Below, piece by piece: positions 45,792 through 56,263 of a stretch of DNA of 64,000 bases. Numbering within the stretch: the first letter of the stretch is position 1; every line of letters begins with the position of its first letter. Below the pieces are notes generated by a model that worked only from the letters and a program-made list of their open reading frames with translations, searched no databases and was not told the origin of the DNA. The position numbers were made by a program, and so were the translations under genes. The stretch covers positions 558,001 to 622,000 of the forward strand of contig QXEO01000432.1 of the NCBI GenBank assembly GCA_007115705.1. The letters run 5' to 3'. The DNA comes from Dactylis glomerata (Eukaryota; Streptophyta; Magnoliopsida; Poales; Poaceae).

Positions 45792-48011
45792 TTGCTGCCA
45801 TTTCCTTTGTCTTTACTAATAATGGCAGATGATGACGAGGAGGATCCATTACCATTACAGTTTGATTGCAGCAATACATTTTGGGAGGAGGATTCTGGAG
45901 TGGTGCTTAATTCGGGTTTGTTCCACTTCACTGCAGATATTAATGGTAGACCTGCTGCTATTACCATTGATTATTGTTCTTTACCGAACTTGGTTAGTAT
46001 TGAGGCTGTTGAAAATATGCAATTGCGTACTTATGGAAAAATTAAACCATATATGTTGGCTTCTTATGATCATGCACTACCAATTACGCGAACCACCCAT
46101 GTTCCTCTCACCATTTATGGCCATACAGTTCATATTCGTTGTGATGTGGTTCCTAGAGCGCTAAATTTTTGCCATATTTTGTTGGGAAAATCTTGGTGTT
46201 CCCAGTTTCAGGTTGTTTTTGGTAGTGATCATCCCGACCCCTCCATTTTTTGGAATAGTAAGCACACGTGGTTGTCATATATTTGCATTAAGGAATTTCA
46301 GGAGGTTAGGCGTCAAAACCTGCATCCACCTGCAGCCCTTCTAATAAAACCACATGTTGCTCCTGTTCTTACACCACCTGACCTATGTCTTCCCACCATG
46401 TGTACATCTCAACCACCTAAAGTTAACTTGCCTGATTCCACATTATGTATAGATACGAGTGTGCACAAGAGTGCGAATGTCATTGTTACCAAAAAACTGA
46501 GCGAGGGAGTTGCTAGGACATGTGAGGATATTTCAACTAATGTAACCATGTCTACTCCTAGTGTTGTTTCTTGTGAAATGCAGGTTGCTTTTGAAGAAAG
46601 GGAGCCGCCTATTTTACAACCTGCATCACCGGTTTGTATATTATCACTTGAGGAGGACGTTCCGGTGCCTACTACATCCGAGGAGCCTATCATTGCAATA
46701 GGCAGTGTTTTGGAACTACAACCAGCCATGGAAAATCTTTGTGAGTCTACTCCTTTGTTGGTTCCTTCTTGTGATTTATCTTGCACTAATGTTTCAGCAC
46801 CATGTGATAATTTGCATATTTCGAATTTTGATCATGTGGTAGTGCTGACACATAAGGAAGTACTTGCTAGAATACCATCAAATGACATTGTGTATTCCAT
46901 CATGCTAAAAGAACCTCTTAGTTTGCGTTGTGCTATGAATAAGATTTCTGAAATTTCATATTTGAATTCTAGCACACATGCCTATTGCTTCATGTTTAAC
47001 TTGATTGGTGAATATAGCATGAATGATAATTTTCTTGTCGATCACATATGCATAACCTGTGATAGAATGAATGAACTGAAACTTGCTGTTTTCAGTCCTA
47101 TATGCTATGTGTCGCAGTCCCTTTGCTGTGGGACACTAGATTATGTTCGAAATAATTTGATGCATTCTGGTCTAGTTGAAGTGTTTCAGCCCACCAAACT
47201 TGATATGTTGGGTTGCTCTAATCTTGCTAGTTTGCCATCAAATTGGTTCAATTCATTGTGTTTGTTCCACAATATGTTGCCTACGTGTGCTACTGATCCC
47301 TACTTCACTTATATTAGCACTTTGAGTTGCATGTTACCTACAGGACATAATGATCATGCACACATCGCTGAATACTATTGTGTCCGTTCGTCACTTGTTC
47401 ATCATAATCCTAGTAGCACAGCTGAGTCATGGCATAAACCAATTTTGTTTTCACATGTTTTGGACTGGTTTGACCTTATTCATCATAAATTTGATCATCG
47501 GTCTTCTTTGCGAAAACTGAATTTAATATTGAACAACAAGACTATATATCTCTTTGTTTTTCACCATTATGATGATTCTTTGTACTTCACTTATACCTGC
47601 AATTTAAGTTGCTTCATGTATAGTCGACATATTTTTCATGTGAACAAAAATAATACAACATGTTATGTATACACATACTCTGCGTACACGTTGTTCTTTT
47701 TGTTCCTACCACTTTCAGCTTACCCAAAGCCGAGGACGGCTTTTCTTGAAGAAAGGGAGGATGATGAGGATACAATCATGGATCATGCTGATTTTGAGTG
47801 TTTGAGCTGGAAGGAAATATTGAGTCTAATTGATGATTATTATAAGGTGAATTCTTTCCTAGTTGAAAAGAATGTATTGATATCTCCGAATTATATACTA
47901 CCTAAAGCGATGTACTATGTTGTATTTAGGTATGTCATCTGTCAAGATATCGCCAGCGGGAGGAGAGGGAGGACGGCGATCAAGAGACAAGTGGAGATCC
48001 AGTCTGCATGA
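45792..48011 (+). CDS. Element J protein: retropepsin-like domain, novel region, CR-like tail
   Basis: An uninterrupted 739-codon ORF. The likely start is the second Met (45822, Met-Ala-Asp-Asp-Asp-Glu-Glu-Asp), just after the leader. Residues about 40-160 align with the retropepsins of elements C, F and H. The active-site Asp is at 60, but Asp-Gly-Gly is replaced by Asp-Tyr-Cys, and Leu-Leu-Gly-Arg-Pro-Trp by Leu-Leu-Gly-Lys-Ser-Trp, so proteolysis is doubtful. Residues ~165-640 are a long region rich in Cys, His, Ser and Phe with no family I recognise. The last ~82 residues are encoded in the 3' LTR. They include VNSFLVEKNVLISPNYILPK, which parallels the integrase tail of element H (VNSLLIEPDLLLNENFILPK). 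That tail resembles the CR motif of CRM elements. It lies alone in the element, so partner enzymes must come from elsewhere. Confidence 0.8.
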   Translation: MLPFPLSLLIMADDDEEDPLPLQFDCSNTFWEEDSGVVLNSGLFHFTADINGRPAAITIDYCSLPNLVSIEAVENMQLRTYGKIKPYMLASYDHALPITRTTHVPLTIYGHTVHIRCDVVPRALNFCHILLGKSWCSQFQVVFGSDHPDPSIFWNSKHTWLSYICIKEFQEVRRQNLHPPAALLIKPHVAPVLTPPDLCLPTMCTSQPPKVNLPDSTLCIDTSVHKSANVIVTKKLSEGVARTCEDISTNVTMSTPSVVSCEMQVAFEEREPPILQPASPVCILSLEEDVPVPTTSEEPIIAIGSVLELQPAMENLCESTPLLVPSCDLSCTNVSAPCDNLHISNFDHVVVLTHKEVLARIPSNDIVYSIMLKEPLSLRCAMNKISEISYLNSSTHAYCFMFNLIGEYSMNDNFLVDHICITCDRMNELKLAVFSPICYVSQSLCCGTLDYVRNNLMHSGLVEVFQPTKLDMLGCSNLASLPSNWFNSLCLFHNMLPTCATDPYFTYISTLSCMLPTGHNDHAHIAEYYCVRSSLVHHNPSSTAESWHKPILFSHVLDWFDLIHHKFDHRSSLRKLNLILNNKTIYLFVFHHYDDSLYFTYTCNLSCFMYSRHIFHVNKNNTTCYVYTYSAYTLFFLFLPLSAYPKPRTAFLEEREDDEDTIMDHADFECLSWKEILSLIDDYYKVNSFLVEKNVLISPNYILPKAMYYVVFRYVICQDIASGRRGRTAIKRQVEIQSA
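47748..47761 (+). other. Polypurine tract of element J
   Basis: GAAGAAAGGGAGGA directly before the 3' LTR; it is inside the open frame. Confidence 0.85.
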
Positions 48012-48578
48012 GCACGAGCATGTAATGGTGCACTAGGACTGCCTACGACATGATGTCTACACGTCTAAGGCGTGCCACACACATGGCCTGCGTGCCAGAA
48101 ATAGGCCGAACCCATATATGGGTCGGTATGTACTTGTTTGAGTCGAACTGAGTCAGTTTGGGCCCAAACCAGGTTGGTTTTGGGCCAGGTCCATGTTGAG
48201 GACGCCCCAGCCTCCCTTAAGTAGTCAGGGGCGCCCCCTCAAGTCGGGGAGACCACGTTTAAACAAAACCCTAGTTTCTAGACAGAACCAAGTGTTCCTC
48301 TGAAATTATTCGCACCAATTCGTATCGATCTGGTGTTTGTTCTTCTGAAAGTCTGAGTGTAATCTGCTGTTCCATTGGGAATTAGTATATTGCATCACCG
48401 CTTCGTGGTCGGTGGCTACGTGCGCAAGCGTGTGACGTTGCGAATATCCAAAGGGTTGAGAGCTGTTGCGTTGGCAGCAGGGATTAGCCGGAGAGTTTAC
48501 AGCGACACTCGAGTTATCTTCATCACCATCATCGCCATGTACATCGCGCTCGCTGAGAAGATCGGGACACCCTTATCA
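47762..48578 (+). repeat. 3' LTR of element J
   Basis: 817 bp. The ORF of J continues into it up to 48011. It ends ACACCCTTATCA, then CCTCC. Confidence 0.92.
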
Positions 48579-48770
48579 CCTCCCTTGCGCACTTGATCAT
48601 CAAGTTTTGCTCATCTCGCTGTGATGCGTCTCCTCCTCATGCAATGCTTGTGTTATCAACAAACCTGTTGTTCCAATAGCTTTGCACGTGCTCTTGTAAT
48701 TGGTCCAATCCTAATCTCGTTGGCCTTCTTCGCAGCAACATCTTCATCATCAATAGGAACAGTTTTCTGG
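48579..48770 (-). repeat. LTR I (H/B family), part 2
   Basis: Continuation of the LTR interrupted by element J, matching H LTR 51478 onward. It stops near ACATCTTCATCA at about 48768, about 45 bp short of the expected end, and joins a family G LTR. Confidence 0.7.
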
Positions 48771-49008
48771 CCGCCTATATAAGGAGGCCAGCCGGCTAGG
48801 GTTTAGGGAGGTTGAAAATTATGTAGAACTTTTAGTTCAAGTTATCACCGTCCCTCTGGGATCGGCGTGTGTGATGGCATCTCGGACGTTCGTCTAGTTA
48901 TCTATCAATAAAGACAAGAGAGTTCTTGAATTGTCAAGAGTAATCCTGTGTGCGCGAAGGTCCTTGAATCTGTCAAGGGTTGTCGAGCTGTTGGCGTGTT
49001 GATTCAGC
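48771..49008 (+). repeat. Family G LTR copy 1, 5'-truncated, part 1
   Basis: Starts inside a G LTR just before its TATA box (CTATATAAGG, about 48775-48785). It ends at the TCAGC target site of the BARE-like solo LTR. Related in its middle to the LTRs of D and E, different at both ends. Confidence 0.75.
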
Positions 49009-50700
49009 TGAAAGGAATATGCCCGAGAGGCAATAATAAAGTTGTTATTATATTATTCCGTGTTCATAATAGATGTTTATTTCTCATGCTAGAATTGTAT
49101 TAATCGGAAACATTAATACTTGTGTGATTAATAAACTAAAAGGGTACCTAGTAAAGCCTCTCTTTTATACTAGCTCGTTGATTAACTGATGATGAAGGTT
49201 TCCTGATCATGAACATTGGATGTTGTTAATAATGGGGTCATATCATTAGAAGAATGATGTGATGAACACTCACACCCATAGTACGAATAGCAATACAATC
49301 AAGTCATCAAGTTCATTGCTATATCAAACTCATACGAAATAGTTCTAATCCTCAAACCATGAGATCATGTTAATCACTGATACCGGAAGAGTGCTTTGAT
49401 GATATCAAATGTCACACCGTTACAGGGTGATTATAAAGGTTGATTTGGGTATTCTGAAAGTATTAGTTGAGGCTCATGGATCAAGAGCGGAATTTGTCTG
49501 ACCCGATGACAGGAAGATATTCTCTGGGCCCTTCTCGATGATATTGCATTGGAATCGCTTGCAAGCATGTGACTAGGTCACGGGAATGCATTATCATGGA
49601 ATGAGTAAAGAGACTTGTCGGGAACGAGATCGAACTAGGTATGGTTGATACCAAATGATCGGATCTCAGACAAGTAATAATATCGCGAGACAAAAGGAAT
49701 TAACTATGTTTGTTATTGATTCACACGATCACTAGTTCATCATTGAGTAAGTGGGAGTCATCATGGATTTCCAGATCCCGCTGATGATTATTGATCGGAG
49801 AGGAGTCTCGATCATGTCCATGTTATTCACGAACCGTAGGGTGACACACTTAAGGTTCGTCGTCGTTTTTGAGTGGATACGATACTCAGATCGAATTACA
49901 GGACAGCATGAGGGTTGTTTCAGAAAAGCACCGAAACTGTTTCGGGATATCGAAATAACTCAAGGGTGTATTTGTTAATGTTTGTTAATTGAATGAATTA
50001 ATAAATATTAAAGAAATAAAAATGTTTTATTAAATCAATAAGTGTGAATTTTAATTAGCATGAATGTCATGCAAAATTAAAATGGGGGTTACTCATTTGA
50101 TGAGGGGGGTTACCTTTCCATGAAGGAGGGGGTTACCACCACCATGAAGAGGAGAAAAGGGGAGGGGCTGGCCGCACCCCTCATGGGTGGCTGCCCCCTC
50201 TCTCCTATATATATGTTGGACATACTCCTCTTCTCCCAACACTTTGGTTCTTCCCCTCGCCCGCAAAGTTGCTACCCCAAATCCGTCTTGGCTTAGCGAA
50301 GCTCTGCCGGATTGTTAGTTCGAATTTCACACACTTGGAGAAGTGAGTGTTGGAGTGTCCGGCGGATCTATTCTTCCGCTGCCCCACTGGACCGAGGGCA
50401 TGGAGGAATCGACGACGAGCCGTACGTGTGACCGAGCACGGGGGCGCTGCCGGTTGTGGCGCCGTGTACATGGTCTCGTGATCGTCAAGTGAACCACTAC
50501 GTCGACTAGGTCAAGTGAACGACTATGTCGACTATGTGCATCTTCCCCGACTCTCCATCGGCAACGTTTGTGCGGGAACGTAATCCCCGCTACCGGTCTT
50601 CGAGGGTTAGTCTCTGTTGCTACCATCTCGTAGATGTTCTTGGCTAGTTTATGTGTTCATGCGTAGGAAATTTTTTGTTTTCTATGCTATGAACCCATCA
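49009..50700 (+). repeat. BARE/Angela-like solo LTR
   Basis: A 1692-bp copia LTR (TGAAAGGAATATGCCCGAGAGG...AACCCATCA) flanked by TCAGC at 49004-49008 and 50701-50705. No internal region is attached, so it is a solo LTR. The related G copy at 56640-56660 shows the unoccupied site (GATTCAGCGTGAGG), confirming the insertion point. The ORFs inside it are chance. Confidence 0.92.
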
Positions 50701-50833
50701 TCAGCGTGAGGTTCATCGTTCATCGTCAAGTTGCTCGCAGGATTGGCGTTCCCCAATCTTCTGGTCGCGTGTTCTGCTCACGTGATTGGGAGATCTATCA
50801 GATTAGAAGGTGCATCGTGAAAGATCGGGCAAA
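50701..50833 (+). repeat. Family G LTR copy 1, part 2
   Basis: The rest of the copy after the solo LTR, ending GATCGGGCAAA. It lacks the last ~9 bases seen in copy 3 and runs directly into the start of copy 2. Confidence 0.7.
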
Positions 50834-50860
50834 TGATGAGGATTGGCATGCCAGGACGAC
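50834..50860 (+). repeat. Family G LTR copy 2, start
   Basis: First 27 bases (TGATGAGGATTGGCATGCC...), cut by element H. The ACGAC at 50856-50860 is one target copy of H. Confidence 0.75.
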
Positions 50861-51775
50861 TGATAAGGGGTGTCCCGATCTTCTCAGCGAGCGCGATGTA
50901 GATGGCGATGATGGTGATGAAGATAACTCGAGTGTCGCTGTAAACTCTCCGGCTAATCCCTGCTGCCAGCGCAACAGCTCTCAACCCTTTGGATATTCGC
51001 AACGTCACACGCTTGCGCACGTAGCCACCGACCACGAAGCGGTGATGCAATACACTAATTCCCAATGGAACAGCAGATTACACTCAGACTTTCAGTAGAA
51101 CGAACACCAGATCGATACGAATTGGTGTGAATAATTTCAGAGGAACACTTGGTTCTGTCTAGAAAATTGGGTTTTGTTTAAACGTGGTCTGAGAGACTTG
51201 AGGGGGCGCCCCTGGCTACTTAAGGGAGGCTGGGGCGTCCTCAACATGGACCTGGCCCAAAACCAACCTGGTTTGGGCCCAAACTGACTCGGTTCGACTC
51301 AAACGAGTACATACCGACCCATACATGGGTTCGGCCTATTTCTGGCACACAGGCCATGAGTGTGGCGCGCCTTAGACGTGTAGACATCGTGTCGTAGGCT
51401 GTCCTAGTGCGCCATCACGGACTCTCTCATGTCAACTTGACGTTCTGGTGATCTCCTGGTGCGCCTGCCTCCCTCTCCTCCCTCGCGCACTTGATCATCA
51501 AGTCTTGCTCTTCTTGCTGCGACTCACCTCCTCCTCGTGCAACGCTCATGTTATCAACAAACCTGATCATACATAGATGCATAGACTTAGGCAGTATAAA
51601 GTTCTCATTAAGTAAAAGATCAGGTTCAATTAAGAGTGAGTTCACCTGTTGTTCCAATAGCTTTGCACGTGCTCTTGTAATTGGTCCAATCCTAATCTCA
51701 TTGGACTTCTTCGCAGCAACATCTTCATCAAAAGGAGTAGGAGATAATGGTGGTGTAATAGGGATGTCCTCATCA
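50861..51775 (-). repeat. 3' LTR of element H
   Basis: 915 bp; in sense it starts TGATGAGGACATCCC and ends ACACCCCTTATCA. The preceding purine tract (51776-51788) reads AAGGGGGGGAGGA in sense. Confidence 0.92.
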
Positions 51776-53107
51776 TCCTCCCCCCCTTCGAAAGGCGTCG
51801 ACCTCGACGCTGCAAGGTCTTCACCTTCATACGGTGTCAAATCAGCAATGTTGAAACTATTGCTGACGCCATACTCAGCTGTAGGAAGATCTATCTTGTA
51901 GGCATTATCATTGATCTTGGCAAGAACCTTGTAAGGACCAGCACCACGGGGCAGCAACTTGGACTTACGTAGCTGTGGAAATCTATCCTTGCGAAAGTGA
52001 ACCCAAACCATATCACCGGGCTGAAACAATACCTCCTTCCGCTTCTTGTTTGCACGATCTGCAGTATACTTGCCTTTCTTCTCAATAGCCTCTTTAGTCT
52101 TCACATGTATCTTCCTCACAAAATCTGCTCTCTTTGATGCCTCCATATTGACTCGCTCTTGAATAGGAAGAGGCAACAAATCAAGTGGCGTAATGGGTTT
52201 GAAACCATAGACCACCTCAAAAGGACATAGCTGCGTGGTAGAGTGAACCGCCCGGTTATATGCAAACTCGACATGCAGCAAACAATCTTCCCACTCACGC
52301 AGGTTCTTCTTGATCATGCATCGCAGCACTGTGGAAAGTGTGCGATTTACCACCTCCGTTTGACCATCAGTTTGGGGATGACATGTAGTGCTGAAAAGTA
52401 ACTTTGTGCCCAGCTTTCCCCAAAGTGTCTTCCAGAAGTAGCTCATAAACTTCACATCACGATCAGAGACAATTGTCTTGGGTACTCCATGCAAACGTAC
52501 AATGTCCCTGAAAAACAGGTTAGCAATATGCGACGCATCGTCGCTTTTCTGGCAGGCAAGAAAATGAGCCATTTTAGAAAATCTGTCCACTACCACAAAT
52601 ATAGAATCATGGCCTCTTTTAGTCCTAGGCAAACCTAATACAAAATCCATGCTAATGTCCTCCCATGGTGTAGTAGGTGCAGGTAATGGAGTATACAAAC
52701 CGTGAGGCTTCAGCTTGGACTTCGACTTGTTGCATGTAATGCAGCGCTTGATGAACCTGTCCACATCACGCCTCATCCTAGACCAATAAAAGTGATCAGC
52801 GAGCATGAGTAGCGTCTTCTCACGCCCAAAGTGACCCATCAAACCGCCGGCATGTGATTCCTCCAACAATAGCAAACGCACGGACGATTCTGGAACACAT
52901 AGTTTGTTAGCACGAAACAAAAACCCATCATGGATGTGATATTTATCCCATGCTTTCCCACCAGTACACATACTATATGGCGCTGAAAAATCATGATCAG
53001 TAGCATATAAATCACACAAGCTCTCTAAACCAGGAACCTTAATGTCTAATTGCGTCAACAACATGTTCTTCCTAGATAGAGCATCAGCAACCACATTGTC
53101 TTTACCC
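51427..53107 (-). CDS. Element H RNase H end, integrase and CR-like tail
   Basis: In sense an open frame from the inversion junction (about 53107) through the ORF start at 53094 to 51427. Numbered from 53094: the RNase H end (Ala-Asp-Ala-Leu-Ser-Arg) is at 3-8 and the integrase zinc-binding residues are His81, His88, Cys118 and Cys121. The catalytic triad is Asp150 (Ser-Met-Asp-Phe), Asp211 (Val-Ser-Asp-Arg-Asp) and Glu247. A Gly-Asp-Met-Val-Trp-Val C-terminal domain follows near residue 350. From about residue 440 on, the protein is encoded inside the LTR: Gly-Pro-Ile-Thr-Arg-Ala-Arg-Ala-Lys and the CR-like segment. Integrase joins element DNA to the chromosome in the nucleus. All key residues are present, so this domain could be functional if expressed, but the inversion removes its normal start. 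Confidence 0.88.
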
Positions 53108-54600
53108 GCTGGACACCAATGAGTACGAGACAGGTGATGATGCTGATCCAGATGGTTCCGATGATGATGACTTTGGTCATGACGGTGTTGATGCCTATCC
53201 TTCCACCGCCAATAACATAGTTTGCTCGCAGCGTGTGCTCAATGTGTCTCCTACATCTGAAAGTCAGCGGTGCAATTTGTTCCAGACTAAAGCACTTGTT
53301 GGACCGGACAAAGCTTGCAAACTTATCATTGATGGTGGTAGTTGCCGCAACCTTGCTAGCAAAGAGTTGTGTGCAAAGCTGAAACTGAAATACATCCCGC
53401 ACCCGCATCCATATTATATCCAGTGGCTCAGCGACAATGGAGAGATGAAGGTCAGCCACATGGTGCGAGTTGATTTCGAGATTGGACCATACAAGGACTC
53501 CATTGAGTTTGATGTGGTTCCTATGACGGTTTGTCACCTCTTGTTGGGCCGCCCATGGCAGTTTGATCGCAACGTGTTACACAATGGCCGCACCAACACT
53601 TATCATTTGGAGTTCAAGGGCAGAAAAATTAACTTGCAGCCTATGTCTCCACAGCATATTGTAAATGAATCTCGTCAGAAAACTGAAGTGAACTTAGAAC
53701 ATGAGAATGAGAGAGTAGCTAGACGAGAGACTATTACCTCGGTGAGTGAGAGCCACCCAGCCACATCGAGAGAGCCACACCAAAGTGAGCGAGTGAATTC
53801 TCTAGTCCTGCTAGCCACCAAAGAAGATATGAGAGAATTTAGAGAGGATCCTACAGCCATGCCACTTGTGCTTCTGTACAAGGGTGAGATTTTGGTTTCT
53901 AACGATATGACTCCTTTTCCTTTTGGCGTTTCTAGTGTCTTGCAGGAATTTGATGATGTGTTTCCAGAGGAGGTCCCCGCTGGTTTGCCCCCTTTGCGCG
54001 GCATTGAGCACCAGATTGACTTCATCCCTGGTGCCACCTTGCCAAACCGCGCTCCTTACCGCACCAACCCCGAAGAAACTAAGGAGATTCAGAAACAAGT
54101 GCAAGCGCTACTCGACAAAGGTTATATTCGTGTGAGCTTAAGCCCTTGTGCTGTTCCTGTTATTCTAGTTCCTAAGAAAGATGGTACATGGTGCATGTGT
54201 GTAGATTGTAGAGCTATTAATAACATCACTATTCGGTATCGTCACCCTATTCCGCGCTTGGATGATATGCTTGATGAGTTGAGTGGTGCTGCTGTTTTCT
54301 CTAAGATTGATTTGCGTAGTGGTTACCATCAGATTAGGATGAAAGAGGGGGATGAGAGGAAAACTGCCTTTAAAACAAAATTTGGTTTATATGAGTGGTT
54401 AGTCATGCCATTTGGTTTAACTAATGCACCTAGTACCTTCATGAGATTAATGAACCATGTTTTGCGAAATCTTATTGGCAAGTTTGTGGTTGTGTATTTT
54501 GATGATATATTAATCTACAGCCGCAATGAATCTGAACATAGTGATCATATTCGACAAGTTTTGCAAGTGTTGCGTGATGCTAAGTTATATGGTAACCTCA
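53108..54600 (+). pseudogene. Inverted gag end-protease-RT segment of element H
   Basis: On the plus strand, opposite to its own LTRs. Open from the left junction, it begins in the acidic region after the nucleocapsid. The retropepsin (Ile-Ile-Asp-Gly-Gly-Ser-Cys-Arg-Asn-Leu) and Leu-Leu-Gly-Arg-Pro-Trp-Gln-Phe-Asp follow. RT comes next with Asp-Leu-Arg-Ser-Gly-Tyr and the Phe-Asp-Asp triplet near the end. The frame stops at 54617 after running into leader sequence; RNase H is missing. Both enzyme domains look intact. It is the same family as the integrase part at 51427-53107, so it is probably its own displaced pol and not a foreign insert; there are no LTRs or target duplications at the junctions. 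Confidence 0.82.
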
Positions 54601-55335
54601 TGATCAAAATCGTGTAGAAAGGGTGCTATGTGGACACAGTGGTAACACGCAGTCGCGGATGAGAAACCGACGAAAAATATGTCAACGGCAGAGATGTACG
54701 ACGCCGGAAACACACGGCAGTGCGACGGCGATGCGAAACGGACAAAAAAAAATTTGTCTATTTTTTTTTTGGAAAAAATCTCACGCCAGAGCACAGAGGT
54801 TGTCTGGGGTGCAGCGCACGTAGCGATCCAGTTTTTTTTTTTCACTGAATCAGATTGGGCCTAACTGAAAGTGGGCCGGTCCGGCGACTGGGGCAGCGCA
54901 CGAGCCGGGGCGAGCAGAGGCGCTCGAGGGCGGCCGCGCCTGGAGTCGCCTGCCCCCAGACGATCTCCGTCCTGGGGCGACGGGCGGCCGGCTTCTGTTT
55001 TTTTTTAACCTTTTCCGATCGGATCTATGTACTGCAGATGTACGTGAAGAAATAGCAACAGAAAACAAAGAAGAAGATGACAATCAATCTGGGACCAAAC
55101 GAGATCTAAACTCGAAACTAAGATGCAGAAAAGAACGAGGATCCTAGACTCCTACAGATTTGATGAAAAGATACGCGAAAAGACGATCAGCTACTAAAAC
55201 CAGTACCTTGATGCAATCTAGGCTATGGCAAGAACTAAGAACCCTAACTTTTTTTTGTGGCTTTTTCTGTATAGGACAAAAACAAAAACGAATCTACGGG
55301 GATGGATTTGTGGATGCTCACCGAGGAAACGCTGG
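54601..55335 (-). other. Leader of element H
   Basis: Untranslated leader, in reverse complement matching the leader of element J (44652-45330). T and A runs are at 54745-54770 and 54830-54842. No gene is seen. Confidence 0.7.
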
Positions 55336-55347
55336 AATCTGATACCA
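55336..55347 (-). other. Primer-binding site of element H
   Basis: In sense TGGTATCAGATT, three bases past the LTR end at 55351. Confidence 0.85.
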
Positions 55348-55350
55348 AGA

Positions 55351-56263
55351 TGATAAGGGGTGTCCCGATCTTCTCAGCGAGCGCGATGTAGATGGCGATG
55401 ATGGTGATGAAGATAACTCGAGTGTCGCTGTAAACTCTCCAGCTAATCCCTGCTGCCAGCGCAACAGCTCTCAACCCTTTGGATATTCGCAACGTCACAC
55501 GCTTGCGCACGTAGCCGCCGACCACGAAGCGGTGATGCAATATACCAATTCCCAATGGAACAGCAGATTACACTCAGACTTTCAGTAGAACGAACACCAG
55601 ATCGATACGAATTGGTGTGAATAATTTCAGAGGAACACTTGGTTCTGTCTAGAAACTAGGGTTTTGTTTAAACGTGGTCTGAGAGACTTGAGGGGGCGCC
55701 CCTGGCTACTTAAGGGGCTGGGGCGTCCTCAACATGGACCTGGCCCAAAACCAACCTGGTTTGGGCCCAAACTGACTCGGTTCGACTCAAACGAGTACAT
55801 ACCGACCCATACATGGGTTCGGCCTATTTCTGGCACACAGGCCATGAGTGTGGCGCGCCTTAGACGTGTAGACATCGTGTCGTAGGCTGTCCTAGTGCGC
55901 CATCACGGACTCTCTCATGTCGACTTGACGTTCTGGTGATCTCCTGGTGCGCCTGCCTCCCTCTCCTCCCTCGCGCACTTGATCATCAAGTCTTGCTCTT
56001 CTTGCTGCGACTCATCTCCTCCTCGTGCAACGCTCATGTTATCAACAAACCTGATCATACATAGATGCATAGACTTAGGCAGTATAAAGTTCTCATTAAA
56101 TAAAAGATCAGGTTCAATTAAGAGTGAGTTCACCTGTTGTTCCAATAGCTTTGCACGTGCTCTTGTAATTGGTCCAATCCTAATCTCATTGGACTTCTTC
56201 GCAGCAACATCTTCATCAAAAGGAGTAGGAGATAATGGTGGTGTAATAGGGATGTCCTCATCA
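55351..56263 (-). repeat. 5' LTR of element H
   Basis: 913 bp, near-identical to 50861-51775. Differences seen include a 3-base gap at GGGAGGCTGG. Confidence 0.92.

Larger units (their letters stand above)
43818..48578 (+). mobile_element. Element J: complete non-autonomous CRM-related element
   Basis: A 4761-bp element with LTRs of 819 and 817 bp, primer site, leader, one intact ORF, polypurine tract, and CCTCC on both sides (43813-43817 and 48579-48583). The LTRs differ by eye at about 16 substitutions and a few 1-base indels (near 2%). From about 44083 onward the LTR, and then the leader, are near-identical to element H, while the first ~265 bp of the LTR and the ORF are unique. There is no gag, RT or integrase. 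It sits inside an LTR of its presumed helper family. Confidence 0.93.
50861..56263 (-). mobile_element. Element H: young CRM-like element with inverted internal segment
   Basis: A minus-strand element with two LTRs (915 and 913 bp) that differ by eye at about 10 positions (near 1%). It is inserted in family G LTR copy 2; flanks ACGAC and TCGAC differ by one base. In sense the order is 5' LTR, primer site, leader, a 1.5-kb inverted gag-protease-RT segment, then the end of RNase H, intact integrase and 3' LTR. The inverted piece lacks gag and most of RNase H, so coding is lost on both sides of each junction. Confidence 0.88.

Noticed and set aside
50205..50626. Minus-strand ORFs of 88 and 99 codons in the solo LTR
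   Set aside because: They lie in a copia LTR, in a GC-rich transcript-leader region, and are not conserved in the other copy of the LTR.
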